From IMG/VR virus record IMGVR_UViG_3300007708_000032, positions 1-20,361 of that record: a DNA stretch of 20,361 nt; one strand, 5' to 3'. The DNA comes from a virus. Position numbers and translations under genes: made by a program. Positions 8,421 to 14,091 of this stretch are shown piece after piece (position 1 is the stretch's first letter; every line of letters starts with the position of its first letter). The notes beneath the pieces were generated by a model. It had not been told where the DNA came from and made no database searches. It saw only the letters and a program-made list of their open reading frames with translations.

Positions 8421-9284
8421 ATGAGCATCATTTACGAAATTACCTGTATCGAAACTGGCAAGTTTTACATTGGTAGCACCATGAACAAAGCCCAACGGTG
8501 GGCCAGACATAGGCGAGAGCTAAGAGCCGGAATCCATGTAAACAAGCATATGCAAGCGGCATGGGCTAAATACGGCGAGGGAGCTTTTGAGTTTAAAGTC
8601 CTTGAAGAAGTGCAAACTCCGGCATTGTTATTTGCCGTAGAGCAGCGATACCTAGACAAGCATGTAGGAACCCCGCTTTGCTTCAACTGGTCTAAATATG
8701 CGGGCGCTCCTATGAGGGGCAAGTATGGGGCCGATACTCCTAACTTTGGGAAAGTACTGTCTGAGGAGGCAAAGCAAAAGCTGCGTATTGCCAATAGCGG
8801 TATAAAACACCCTAACTGGGGTAAAACTACTTCTGAGGTAACTAAGGCCAAAATATCGGAGGCTAACAAGACTAACCCGTGGAGGGGTAGCAAGCACACT
8901 CCTGAATCCATTGCAAAGATAGCCGCTGCTAGCACTGGACGTCCCGTATCGGAAGAGACCCGCTTGAAACGCTCGATAGCGCTCAAAGGGCGAGAGATAT
9001 CTACGGCGCAACGTTTACAGATATCACGTACCCTGTCCGGCGAGGGCAACTTCTGGTACGGCAAAGAACGCTCCGAAGAGTTTAAATCTCAGATACGAAA
9101 GGCGGTTGTAGTGACGGATTCCAAAGGCACTGAGACCGTTTACCCCAGTGTGCAAGCAGTACGAGAGGCGTTGCAACTTAAACCCCCTACAGTCAACCGG
9201 GCGCTAAAGTCCGGAACAACGTTAGTTCGTGGCCCACAAGCCGGATTAACGTTCAAATACCTTGCACCCACCCCCGCTTCCTGA
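8421..9284 (+). CDS. GIY-YIG homing endonuclease (GIY-YIG + NUMOD3 + NUMOD1)
   Basis: The 287-residue protein is a free-standing homing endonuclease that would cut a related phage genome lacking the gene and promote its own copying by repair. The N-terminal catalytic domain has IIY at 3-5, YIGS at 16-19, the catalytic-type Arg at R26 (RWARH) and Glu at E74, comparable to R27 and E75 of I-TevI. Residues about 105-225 hold NUMOD3-type repeats (SEEAKQKLRIANSG, SEETRLKRSIALKG), and the last 60 residues (VVTDSKG...YPSVQAVREAL...TVNRALKSG) look like a NUMOD1 DNA-binding segment. It sits between the capsid terminator and the promoter of the next gene. Its TGA stop forms part of that promoter. A CGGAG ribosome site precedes the ATG by six bases. 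Confidence 0.93.
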   Translation: MSIIYEITCIETGKFYIGSTMNKAQRWARHRRELRAGIHVNKHMQAAWAKYGEGAFEFKVLEEVQTPALLFAVEQRYLDKHVGTPLCFNWSKYAGAPMRGKYGADTPNFGKVLSEEAKQKLRIANSGIKHPNWGKTTSEVTKAKISEANKTNPWRGSKHTPESIAKIAAASTGRPVSEETRLKRSIALKGREISTAQRLQISRTLSGEGNFWYGKERSEEFKSQIRKAVVVTDSKGTETVYPSVQAVREALQLKPPTVNRALKSGTTLVRGPQAGLTFKYLAPTPAS

Positions 9285-9290
9285 TATATT
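9262..9290 (+). promoter_or_regulatory. Sigma70-like promoter with extended -10
   Basis: TTGCAC (9262-9267) and TATATT (9285-9290) are separated by exactly 17 bases. The TGA immediately before the -10 box, which is also the stop codon of the GIY-YIG gene, supplies a TGn extension. Transcription would begin near 9297, about 85 bases before the ATG at 9382. This is the best promoter match in the window. Confidence 0.68.
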
Positions 9291-9311
9291 GCAAGTATTC
9301 CGGGGTTACCG

Positions 9312-9356
9312 GTACATCAAACAGTCCCGGCTGACTGACATGCAAGATTGATGTAC
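9312..9356 (+). promoter_or_regulatory. Structured 5' leader (nested hairpin) upstream of virion gene
   Basis: GTACATCAA (9312-9320) and TTGATGTAC (9348-9356) form a perfect nine-base inverted repeat around a 27-base loop. Within the loop CAGTC (9322-9326) pairs with GACTG (9333-9337). The structure lies between the proposed start of transcription and the GGAG box at 9372-9375, with no T-run after it, so it is not a terminator. An RNA stability or translation-control element, a protein-binding operator or a fortuitous structure are all possible. Confidence 0.45.
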
Positions 9357-9381
9357 TTCAAACGCATGATTGGAGTCTCAA

Positions 9382-9909
9382 ATGGCTTTCGCAACACACC
9401 TTGGTCCGTGGATGCTCGGTACCGTAAAAGAAACTACGGGCACTACTGCCGGAACAATCCGCAATACGGGCCTGACTAGCAGCTTCCAAACGGTCAAACT
9501 GAATATGGTTGGTGCCGTTTCTGGTACGGCTATTCGAGTTTGTACCCTGCCTGCAGGCGCACACATCATCAACGTTATTGTTGATACCCTGACGACCCTG
9601 TCAGGCACGGTTACCGCCGCTACATTGACGGTCGGTACTGCAACTACCGCAGACCTGTTCTTCCCCTCTACCACGATCTTGGCCGCAGGACGCCAGAATC
9701 CTACCTTGACTGCTACGCAGTTGACTGCATACGCAGGCGTGGCCTCTGCAGCATCTCCAAACGGCATTGGCGTGGGTCCTACAGACGTTATTGTGATCGC
9801 AACCCCAACGTTTACTACAGGCTCTCCTAGCACTGCAGGTATCATCCAAGTCACTATTGGCTACCTCGTAGCGAATGACAACGGTGCAACCGCCCCTGCT
9901 TCTGCGTAA
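9382..9909 (+). CDS. Beta-rich virion structural protein, function unknown
   Basis: This 175-residue product starts at ATG 9382 behind a GGAG box; an in-frame TTG at 9370 lies upstream of that box's ideal spacing and is rejected. It is rich in Thr, Ala, Gly and Val, with very few charged residues, and contains a conserved-looking PAGAHIINVIVDTLTTLSG segment (about 55-73) followed by TLTVGTATTADLF. That composition suggests a beta-sandwich, as in head decoration or trimeric virion proteins, but I do not recognise a named family. It has its own promoter and terminator, making it a single-gene transcription unit right after the capsid block, which suggests high and separate expression. Confidence 0.72.
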   Translation: MAFATHLGPWMLGTVKETTGTTAGTIRNTGLTSSFQTVKLNMVGAVSGTAIRVCTLPAGAHIINVIVDTLTTLSGTVTAATLTVGTATTADLFFPSTTILAAGRQNPTLTATQLTAYAGVASAASPNGIGVGPTDVIVIATPTFTTGSPSTAGIIQVTIGYLVANDNGATAPASA

Positions 9910-9916
9910 GCAATCC

Positions 9917-9939
9917 GAGGGGCTTCGGCCCCTTCTTTT
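9917..9939 (+). terminator. Rho-independent terminator, near copy of the capsid terminator
   Basis: A UUCG-capped stem (AGGGGC-TTCG-GCCCCT, 9918-9933) with a G-U extension is followed by TCTTTTC. The stem core is the same as that of the terminator at 8351-8377. It sits 8 bases after the stop at 9907-9909 and just before the AAGGAG site of the next gene. Confidence 0.82.
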
Positions 9940-9956
9940 CAGCTTAAGGAGCCATT

Positions 9957-10214
9957 ATGGGTAAGCAAACTAACTATAGTCCGACGTTTCCTATGTATCC
10001 GGGCGGGGCTACGGCTGTTACGCTTAGCGATACAGTAAACCTTGCAACTCCATCGGTAATTTACGTAGGCAGTGGCGGTAACGTAAAAGTTACTACCGCA
10101 CAGGGTGATGACGTAACCTTCACAGGTATGTTGTCAGGTAGCATTATCCCAGTACAGGTTATTCGGGTATGGGCTACGGGCACTTCGGCTACCAGTCTGG
10201 TTCGGGTGTACTGA
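9957..10214 (+). CDS. Head spike base-like protein (RcGTA Rcc01079/GhsA type)
   Basis: The 85-residue protein has the pattern of the spike base family first seen in the Rhodobacter capsulatus gene transfer agent: an AVTLSDTVNL start segment (19-28), a VIYVGSGGNVKVTT strand pair (34-47), a DDVTFTGMLSGSIIPVQVIRV segment (51-71, where a Gly-x-x-Ile-Pro-Val turn is typical) and a C-terminal ATGTSATSLVRVY. In that system GhsA forms the base joining a fibre to the capsid surface. The very next gene, two bases away, encodes a head-spike-fibre-like protein, which strongly supports the pairing. Translation starts behind a strong AAGGAG at 9945-9950. The family match is from memory of its pattern, not from a search. 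Confidence 0.65.
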   Translation: MGKQTNYSPTFPMYPGGATAVTLSDTVNLATPSVIYVGSGGNVKVTTAQGDDVTFTGMLSGSIIPVQVIRVWATGTSATSLVRVY

Positions 10215-10215
10215 T

Positions 10216-11457
10216 ATGTCATTCGGGTTTGGCTTTGGGTTCCCCAGCGTGGGCGCTACCGGGACGGTGCCCACACTATCCTTGCCTTTCGCGGGGGCTA
10301 CCACTCTTGACCCTCGTATCGCATTTACCCGGTCCTCTAGTGGTACTTATATAGCTAGCAGCGGGATTATACAAACGGCTAGTACCGATGTACCCCGCCT
10401 AGATTACAGCCCCACTACCCTAGCGCCATTAGGCTTGCTGATTGAGGAACAGCGGACGAACTTGGCACTAGACTCAGGCGAGGTATTAAGTGGGACTGGA
10501 GGTGTGGTCGTTGCTAATCAGATTACGGCACCTGACGGCAGCTTGGCTGATTTCTTTCGAGAAGACACAAGTAATGGTGAGCATTATGCGGGTGACAGAG
10601 TTGTGGCCGTTACTGCGGGAACCACATATACATGGTCGTTTTATGCCAAGCTTGGCTTGACAGGGGAGGCCCGGCGGGTGTGCGTGAGAACTGGTGCCCA
10701 AGGCCCAGCGAATGTTGCTTTCGATCTTGAAACAGGTAGCGGTACTCTAATTGGAGGTGCTATTTCTTTCGGCAGTAGTTCTGCTGGAAATGGATGGTGG
10801 CGTTGCTGGATTGTGTTCATACCAACCGGCACCGGAGGGGCTGTGTTTCGTCAGCAACTATCAATAGGCACCAACACTGTTTACACAGGTAACGGCACCT
10901 CCGGCCTCTACTTATGGGGCGCCCAACTTGAAGTAGGGGCGTTCCCAACGAGCTACATCCCCACCGTAGCCAGCCAAGTCACCCGCACTGCCGACATTGC
11001 CTTGATGACAGGGGCTAACTTCAGTAGCTGGTACAACCAGACTGAGGGGACTTTTGTTGTGACCGCAAGGGATGTATCAAACCCCTTGGGTGTTATGGCA
11101 GCAACAGATGATGGCACATCAGCGAACCGCAATAGTATTTTTCTTGCGGGCGCTACAACAGCGGTTGGATTTAGGACAACTGTTGCTTCGGTGGTAGTCT
11201 CAGATATTGCCGTGGGAACGATAGTCAGCGGTGCGGCGTTTACTATTGCTGCGGCCTACAAGATTAATGACTTCGCTGCAACCCTTAACGGCGCTGCGGT
11301 AGTAGTGGACAGTCTCGGGGGTGTACCGCTAGGCCAAACGACCCTAAGGATTGGGGCCGATGTAGCTAATACGGCGTTTATCGGGGGCCACCTACAACGT
11401 CTGACCTACTACAACACCCGTCTGACCAACGCTGAACTTCAAACAATTTCTGGCTAA
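10216..11457 (+). CDS. Head spike fibre-like protein with lectin-like (LamG/ConA) domains
   Basis: The 413-residue protein opens with a glycine-aromatic segment (MSFGFGFGFPSVG), then a motif block (IAFTRSSSGTYI...VPRLDY...GLLIEEQRTNL, about 36-82) characteristic of phage head spike fibre and carbohydrate-binding virion proteins. Residues about 100-250 form a jelly-roll-like domain (TAGTTYTWSFYAK..., YLWGAQLEVGAFPTSYIPT). Residues about 270-413 resemble a LamG/concanavalin-like domain ending in FIGGHLQRLTYYNTRLTNAEL, with the typical surface-ligand fold pattern. It probably binds host polysaccharide from the head or tail surface. Its gene follows the spike base gene by one base, echoing the ghsA-ghsB order. 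A tail fibre is the alternative reading. Confidence 0.72.
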   Translation: MSFGFGFGFPSVGATGTVPTLSLPFAGATTLDPRIAFTRSSSGTYIASSGIIQTASTDVPRLDYSPTTLAPLGLLIEEQRTNLALDSGEVLSGTGGVVVANQITAPDGSLADFFREDTSNGEHYAGDRVVAVTAGTTYTWSFYAKLGLTGEARRVCVRTGAQGPANVAFDLETGSGTLIGGAISFGSSSAGNGWWRCWIVFIPTGTGGAVFRQQLSIGTNTVYTGNGTSGLYLWGAQLEVGAFPTSYIPTVASQVTRTADIALMTGANFSSWYNQTEGTFVVTARDVSNPLGVMAATDDGTSANRNSIFLAGATTAVGFRTTVASVVVSDIAVGTIVSGAAFTIAAAYKINDFAATLNGAAVVVDSLGGVPLGQTTLRIGADVANTAFIGGHLQRLTYYNTRLTNAELQTISG

Positions 11458-11459
11458 TT

Positions 11460-11717
11460 GTGGACTACACCCTTAAATTTGCGTCTGAAGCGGGAGCTAC
11501 CTTGGTACTATATGCGGATGGCAAACCGGTATATCCAAACCTTGATACGCTAGGCACTATCTTCAAACCTACGGGCAAGACCGAAATTATCGAAGGGGTT
11601 GAAATTCCAGTGATGGCGGCGACCCCCGGATGGCACGTTAATGTACGCTGTGACGAGAGCCCAGCGCTTGGTAAATACGTAGTTGTAGCAACTACTCCTT
11701 CTAGGATATGGGCGTAA
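11460..11717 (+). CDS. Small hypothetical protein after spike gene
   Basis: The 85-residue product starts with GTG at 11460, two bases after the stop of the spike gene, with no clear ribosome site, so it is probably translated by coupling. It has an alternating beta-like pattern (YTLKFASEAGATLVLYADGKPVYP) and a WHVNVRC segment near 60-66. I do not recognise the family. Adjacent position suggests a companion of the spike fibre, such as a fibre chaperone or an accessory virion subunit, but nothing in the sequence proves this. Confidence 0.65.
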   Translation: MDYTLKFASEAGATLVLYADGKPVYPNLDTLGTIFKPTGKTEIIEGVEIPVMAATPGWHVNVRCDESPALGKYVVVATTPSRIWA

Positions 11718-11719
11718 TT

Positions 11720-11971
11720 ATGGCTAAAAATCCATCTCTTGCCGTAGGCCGCGGCGAAAAACTTCCAGTGTCCAAGGGCGCGGGGTTAACCGCCAAGGGC
11801 CGCGCTAAGTACAATAAAGCTACCGGCTCTAACCTTAAGGCCCCCCAGCCGCAAGGCGGGGCTCGGAAAGATTCATTTTGCTCGAGAATGGCAGGTATGC
11901 CCGGACCGATGAAAGACGAGAAGGGTAAGCCCACTCGCAAGGCCGCATCACTAGCTAGGTGGAAATGTTGA
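11720..11971 (+). CDS. Small basic protein of the GLTAKGRAKYN type
   Basis: The 83-residue protein is basic and contains the blocks SKGAGLTAKGRAKYN (about 18-32), ATGSNLKAPQP, SFCSRMAGMPGPMKDEKGKP and a C-terminal RKAASLARWKC. This block order is a conserved small phage/bacterial family that I recall as a domain of unknown function (possibly DUF6321). An in-frame ATG at 11708 overlaps the upstream gene, but the MAKNPSLAVGRGEKLP start at 11720 fits the usual beginning of such proteins better; neither has an ideal ribosome site. A role as DNA-binding or virion protein is conceivable from charge only. It heads a run of small basic genes. Confidence 0.72.
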   Translation: MAKNPSLAVGRGEKLPVSKGAGLTAKGRAKYNKATGSNLKAPQPQGGARKDSFCSRMAGMPGPMKDEKGKPTRKAASLARWKC

Positions 11972-11972
11972 A

Positions 11973-12305
11973 ATGTCTGAAGCACGTACTGGGCCTGACC
12001 GTAGCGACGAACTCAATATGGTTCGCGAAATGCTGAACATGGCTGAGGCACGTACTGGGGCCGACCGTAGAACTGAACTCGATATGGTTCGTGAAATTGC
12101 CACGCACGCCTCTGATATTCGTCATATCCAAGAAGATATGGATACGATGTTGGAAGGCATGAAGAGTATGCAGAAGAGCCTTGCTGACATTAATGTCACA
12201 CTGTCGGAAGCTAAAGGCGGGTGGCGGGTACTGTTGATTATTGGGGGTGCTGCTGGTACAGTAGGTGCCGGGGCTATGCACCTCATCAACTGGTGGAATA
12301 AGTAG
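11973..12305 (+). CDS. Holin-like small membrane protein with coiled coil
   Basis: The 110-residue product has an N-terminal charged helical part consisting of a tandem 22-residue repeat (EARTGxDRxxELxMVRE, residues 3-24 and 25-46), a coiled-coil-like stretch (about 48-80), and a single hydrophobic segment near 85-105 (RVLLIIGGAAGTVGAGAMHLI) followed by WWNK. This resembles XhlA/DUF1515-type small phage membrane proteins, which often belong to lysis modules as holin-like or accessory factors. No endolysin is visible next to it in the window, so the lysis role is not proven. It begins two bases after the previous stop and its own stop overlaps the next GTG start by one base. Confidence 0.7.
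   Translation: MSEARTGPDRSDELNMVREMLNMAEARTGADRRTELDMVREIATHASDIRHIQEDMDTMLEGMKSMQKSLADINVTLSEAKGGWRVLLIIGGAAGTVGAGAMHLINWWNK
11979..12110 (+). repeat. Tandem in-frame 66-bp duplication
   Basis: Bases 11979-12044 and 12045-12110 are adjacent diverged copies encoding EARTGPDRSDELNMVREMLNMA-like units (second copy EARTGADRRTELDMVRE...). Both begin with GA[AG]GCACGTACTGGG. It extends the N-terminal helix of the holin-like protein by one repeat. Confidence 0.85.
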
Positions 12306-12655
12306 TGCCTTCTTCGACTATAAAGCAACATAATTTCATGGCGGCAATCGCCAAGAATCCTGCCTTTGCCAAGAAGGCCGGTGTCCCTCAGTCCGTAGGG
12401 GCTGATTTTATCAAGGCCGATACCGGTCGTAAATTTGCAAAAGGTGGTGAGACTATGGCTACAAAGAAAGCGATGCCCAAGGGCATGTTCGGTGATAAGG
12501 GCGCACTAGCGAAGCACGCGGCTAAACCCGCGTCCAAAGCGCACGCTGGCCTCAAAGCCGGGGGCATGACCAAGATGGCTAAAGGCGGCGGAGTGGAGTC
12601 TAAGGGTAAAACCAAGGGCACAATGATTAAAATGGCTGGCGGAGGTAAATGCTAA
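12305..12655 (+). CDS. Small basic AKGG-motif protein, possibly two joined modules
   Basis: The 116-residue product starts with GTG at 12305, overlapping the previous stop. The first part (residues 1-48: KQHNFMAAIAKNPAFAKKAGVPQSVG..., ending KFAKGG) is a common small phage protein pattern. The second part, from M51 on, is Lys/Gly/Ala-rich (MATKKAMPKGMFGDKG... KMAKGGGV... SKGKTKG...GGGKC). M51 at 12455 is preceded by AAGGTGGTGAG and could be an internal start, giving a 66-residue protein. The net charge is strongly positive. Function is unknown; DNA or capsid-interior contact is a guess from charge. Its last codons carry the GGAGG ribosome site of the next gene. Confidence 0.72.
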   Translation: MPSSTIKQHNFMAAIAKNPAFAKKAGVPQSVGADFIKADTGRKFAKGGETMATKKAMPKGMFGDKGALAKHAAKPASKAHAGLKAGGMTKMAKGGGVESKGKTKGTMIKMAGGGKC

Positions 12656-12945
12656 TGGACCGCCCTTCCAAACAAGAAATTGACGATCTGCGTAAGCAGG
12701 CCCTTATGGATGCCGCATATGAGGCGTCAATGCGCAATACTCCTCCCGCGCCAATGCGGCCCGCCTCCGCGCCTAGGGCTAAAGCACAGTCTGCTGCTGT
12801 TACAGAGATGCTTCAGGAAGCCCAAGACGCTAAGGCCCGCAAGAAAATTTCGGCTATGGGGTACGCTAAAGGCGGTTCTGTTAGTGCTTCCAAACGTGCT
12901 GACGGCTGCGCCACCAAGGGCAAGACCCGGGGCAAAATGCTGTGA
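12655..12945 (+). CDS. Small AKGG-motif protein
   Basis: The 96-residue protein has an N-terminal helical charged part (SKQEIDDLRKQALMDAAYEASM), an Ala/Pro-rich linker, a helix (VTEMLQEAQDAKARKKIS) and a basic glycine-containing tail: YAKGGSV at 70-76, SASKRADGCATKGKTRGKML at 77-96. ATG 12655 is chosen over ATG 12649 because GGAGG at 12641-12645 is nine bases from it and only three from the other. The tail SxSKRADGxAxKGKTxG recurs in small proteins of environmental phages as I recall them. Function unknown. It overlaps the next gene by four bases (GTGA). Confidence 0.72.
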   Translation: MDRPSKQEIDDLRKQALMDAAYEASMRNTPPAPMRPASAPRAKAQSAAVTEMLQEAQDAKARKKISAMGYAKGGSVSASKRADGCATKGKTRGKML

Positions 12946-13163
12946 GACCTAGCCGCGGACTGGGAGCTATGCTCGCGTCCAAAATGCCTAAGGCAAAGCG
13001 AACGAAGCGCCGGGATGATACCGACTTTGAGACCTTTGCCGAAGGCGGCACTGTGGGGCTGTGGGACAACATCAACGCCAAGCGAAAGCGCGGGGCCAAG
13101 ATGCGCAAGCCCGGGTCTCCCGGTGCTCCGACTGACAAAGCATTTAAAGATTCGGCCAAATAA
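12942..13163 (+). CDS. Small basic protein with FAEGG motif
   Basis: The 73-residue product starts with GTG at 12942 inside the stop of the previous gene. It is highly basic at both ends (KMPKAKRTKRR, 14-24; NAKRKRGAKMRKPG, 45-58), with a central FAEGGTVGLWDNI (32-44) and a C-terminal GAPTDKAFKDSAK. The combination of a [FY]A[KE]GG motif and an INAKRKR...MRKPG block matches a recurring small protein type in environmental phages that I recognise only as a pattern. It may bind DNA or RNA or be packaged in the virion; no direct evidence. It is the last gene before the intergenic region carrying the second GIY-YIG gene's promoter. Confidence 0.7.
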   Translation: MRPSRGLGAMLASKMPKAKRTKRRDDTDFETFAEGGTVGLWDNINAKRKRGAKMRKPGSPGAPTDKAFKDSAK

Positions 13164-13171
13164 TGACTACC

Positions 13172-13199
13172 TTGGGGGGTGGGTTCTTTGTGATATAGT
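13172..13199 (+). promoter_or_regulatory. Candidate extended -10 promoter of second GIY-YIG gene
   Basis: TGA followed by TATAGT (13191-13199) is a good extended -10. A weak -35-like TTGGGG (13172-13177) lies 16 bases upstream. Transcription would start near 13206, inside the 5' arm of the hairpin at 13200-13235, about 20 bases before the ATG at 13225. Confidence 0.55.
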
Positions 13200-13235
13200 A
13201 CCCCGTACACACTTGAAAGCACGTATGTACGGGGT
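13200..13235 (+). promoter_or_regulatory. Translation-control hairpin covering GIY-YIG start codon
   Basis: ACCCCGTACA (13200-13209) and TGTACGGGGT (13226-13235) are perfect reverse complements, giving a ten-base-pair stem with a 16-base loop. The loop holds the weak GAAAG ribosome site (13215-13219) and the stem holds two bases of the ATG at 13225. Transcripts reading through from upstream would contain both arms, whereas transcripts from the promoter at 13172-13199 would start within the 5' arm and could not form the full stem. T4 I-TevI is controlled in this way; the same role here is inference. Confidence 0.6.
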
Positions 13236-14091
13236 TATTTACAAAATTACAAACACTACAAACGGCCATTTCTACATAGGCCAGACTAAGATGCAGTTGG
13301 CGTCACGGTGGTCGAAACACAAACAAGACGCTAGAGCGGGCAAGGGGTGGGTATTAGCCGCCGCAATCCGCAAGTACGGGGCCGATGCGTTTACCCATGA
13401 AGTGATTGATAGTTGTGCGGATAGGGGCGCGCTTAATCTCGCGGAGATACGCTACATTGAGACCTTAAAACCACAATACAATTCCTGTGCTGGGGGCGGC
13501 GGGTTAGGTAGTCCAACGCAAGCAGTTCGACAGAAAATATCTGCCGCTATGAAAGGGCGGCTAACATCTGCGGGTACACGCGCAAGAATGTCGGCAGCGC
13601 AAAAAGGGCATTTCGTATCCCCAGAAACAACCGCTAAGATTCAAGCCGCGTTAAAGCCACGCTACCTTGCTATGCGTAATCTACGCATCCTAAAAAACGG
13701 TACCGCCGCTCGTGTTCGGATGCCTCGCGCCTACGTTAGCCCCCTTGCGGGTGTCTATGCGGCAGCAGGGGTCACTGAGAAGAACGCAAAGATTGCTCTG
13801 GCGGCTAGGTTGGGGTATGAAACAGGAACGCGGATACGGCCTATAGGCGAGAAGAACGCAATGTATGGAGTCCCCCGGTCAGAAACAACTAAAGCCTTGC
13901 TATCCATAGAAAATACGGGCGACGGTAACCCGTTTTATGGTATGTTGCATACAGAAGATACGCGTGATAAGATGCGAAAAGCCCACGCTTCGCGTGCCCC
14001 GGTAACCTGCCCACACTGCGGCAAGGTAGGCCACGTAAACGCTATGAAACGATGGCATTTTAAGAATTGCAGGGACCAAAATGGCAACTAG
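13225..14091 (+). CDS. GIY-YIG homing endonuclease with C-terminal zinc finger
   Basis: The start is set at ATG 13225, giving 288 residues; the frame extends upstream to 13015 but that part overlaps the previous gene and has no domain sense. The catalytic domain shows GVIY (3-6), YIG (17-19), R28 (RWSKH) and E74, so the key residues are intact. NUMOD3-type repeats follow (VRQKISAAMKGR, TRARMSAAQKG, ETTAKIQAAL; later SETTKALLSIENTG and TRDKMRKAH). The C-terminus has a zinc-finger-like CxxC...HxxxC set at C262, C265, H278 and C282 within a CPHCGK...RWHFKNC block common in phage endonucleases. It lies between the small basic genes and an adaptor-like gene, overlapping the latter by 11 bases without disrupting it. 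Confidence 0.9.
   Translation: MYGVIYKITNTTNGHFYIGQTKMQLASRWSKHKQDARAGKGWVLAAAIRKYGADAFTHEVIDSCADRGALNLAEIRYIETLKPQYNSCAGGGGLGSPTQAVRQKISAAMKGRLTSAGTRARMSAAQKGHFVSPETTAKIQAALKPRYLAMRNLRILKNGTAARVRMPRAYVSPLAGVYAAAGVTEKNAKIALAARLGYETGTRIRPIGEKNAMYGVPRSETTKALLSIENTGDGNPFYGMLHTEDTRDKMRKAHASRAPVTCPHCGKVGHVNAMKRWHFKNCRDQNGN

Noticed and set aside
8465-9064. 199-codon frame on the - strand inside the first GIY-YIG gene
   Set aside because: It is fully antisense to a gene with clear catalytic motifs and has no recognisable features of its own.
9370-9381. TTG start four codons upstream of ATG 9382
   Set aside because: The GGAG box at 9372-9375 would lie inside the coding sequence; it is placed well for ATG 9382.
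13015-13224. Upstream extension of the second GIY-YIG frame
   Set aside because: It overlaps the 73-aa basic gene in another frame and shows no domain; the catalytic domain begins right at the ATG at 13225.
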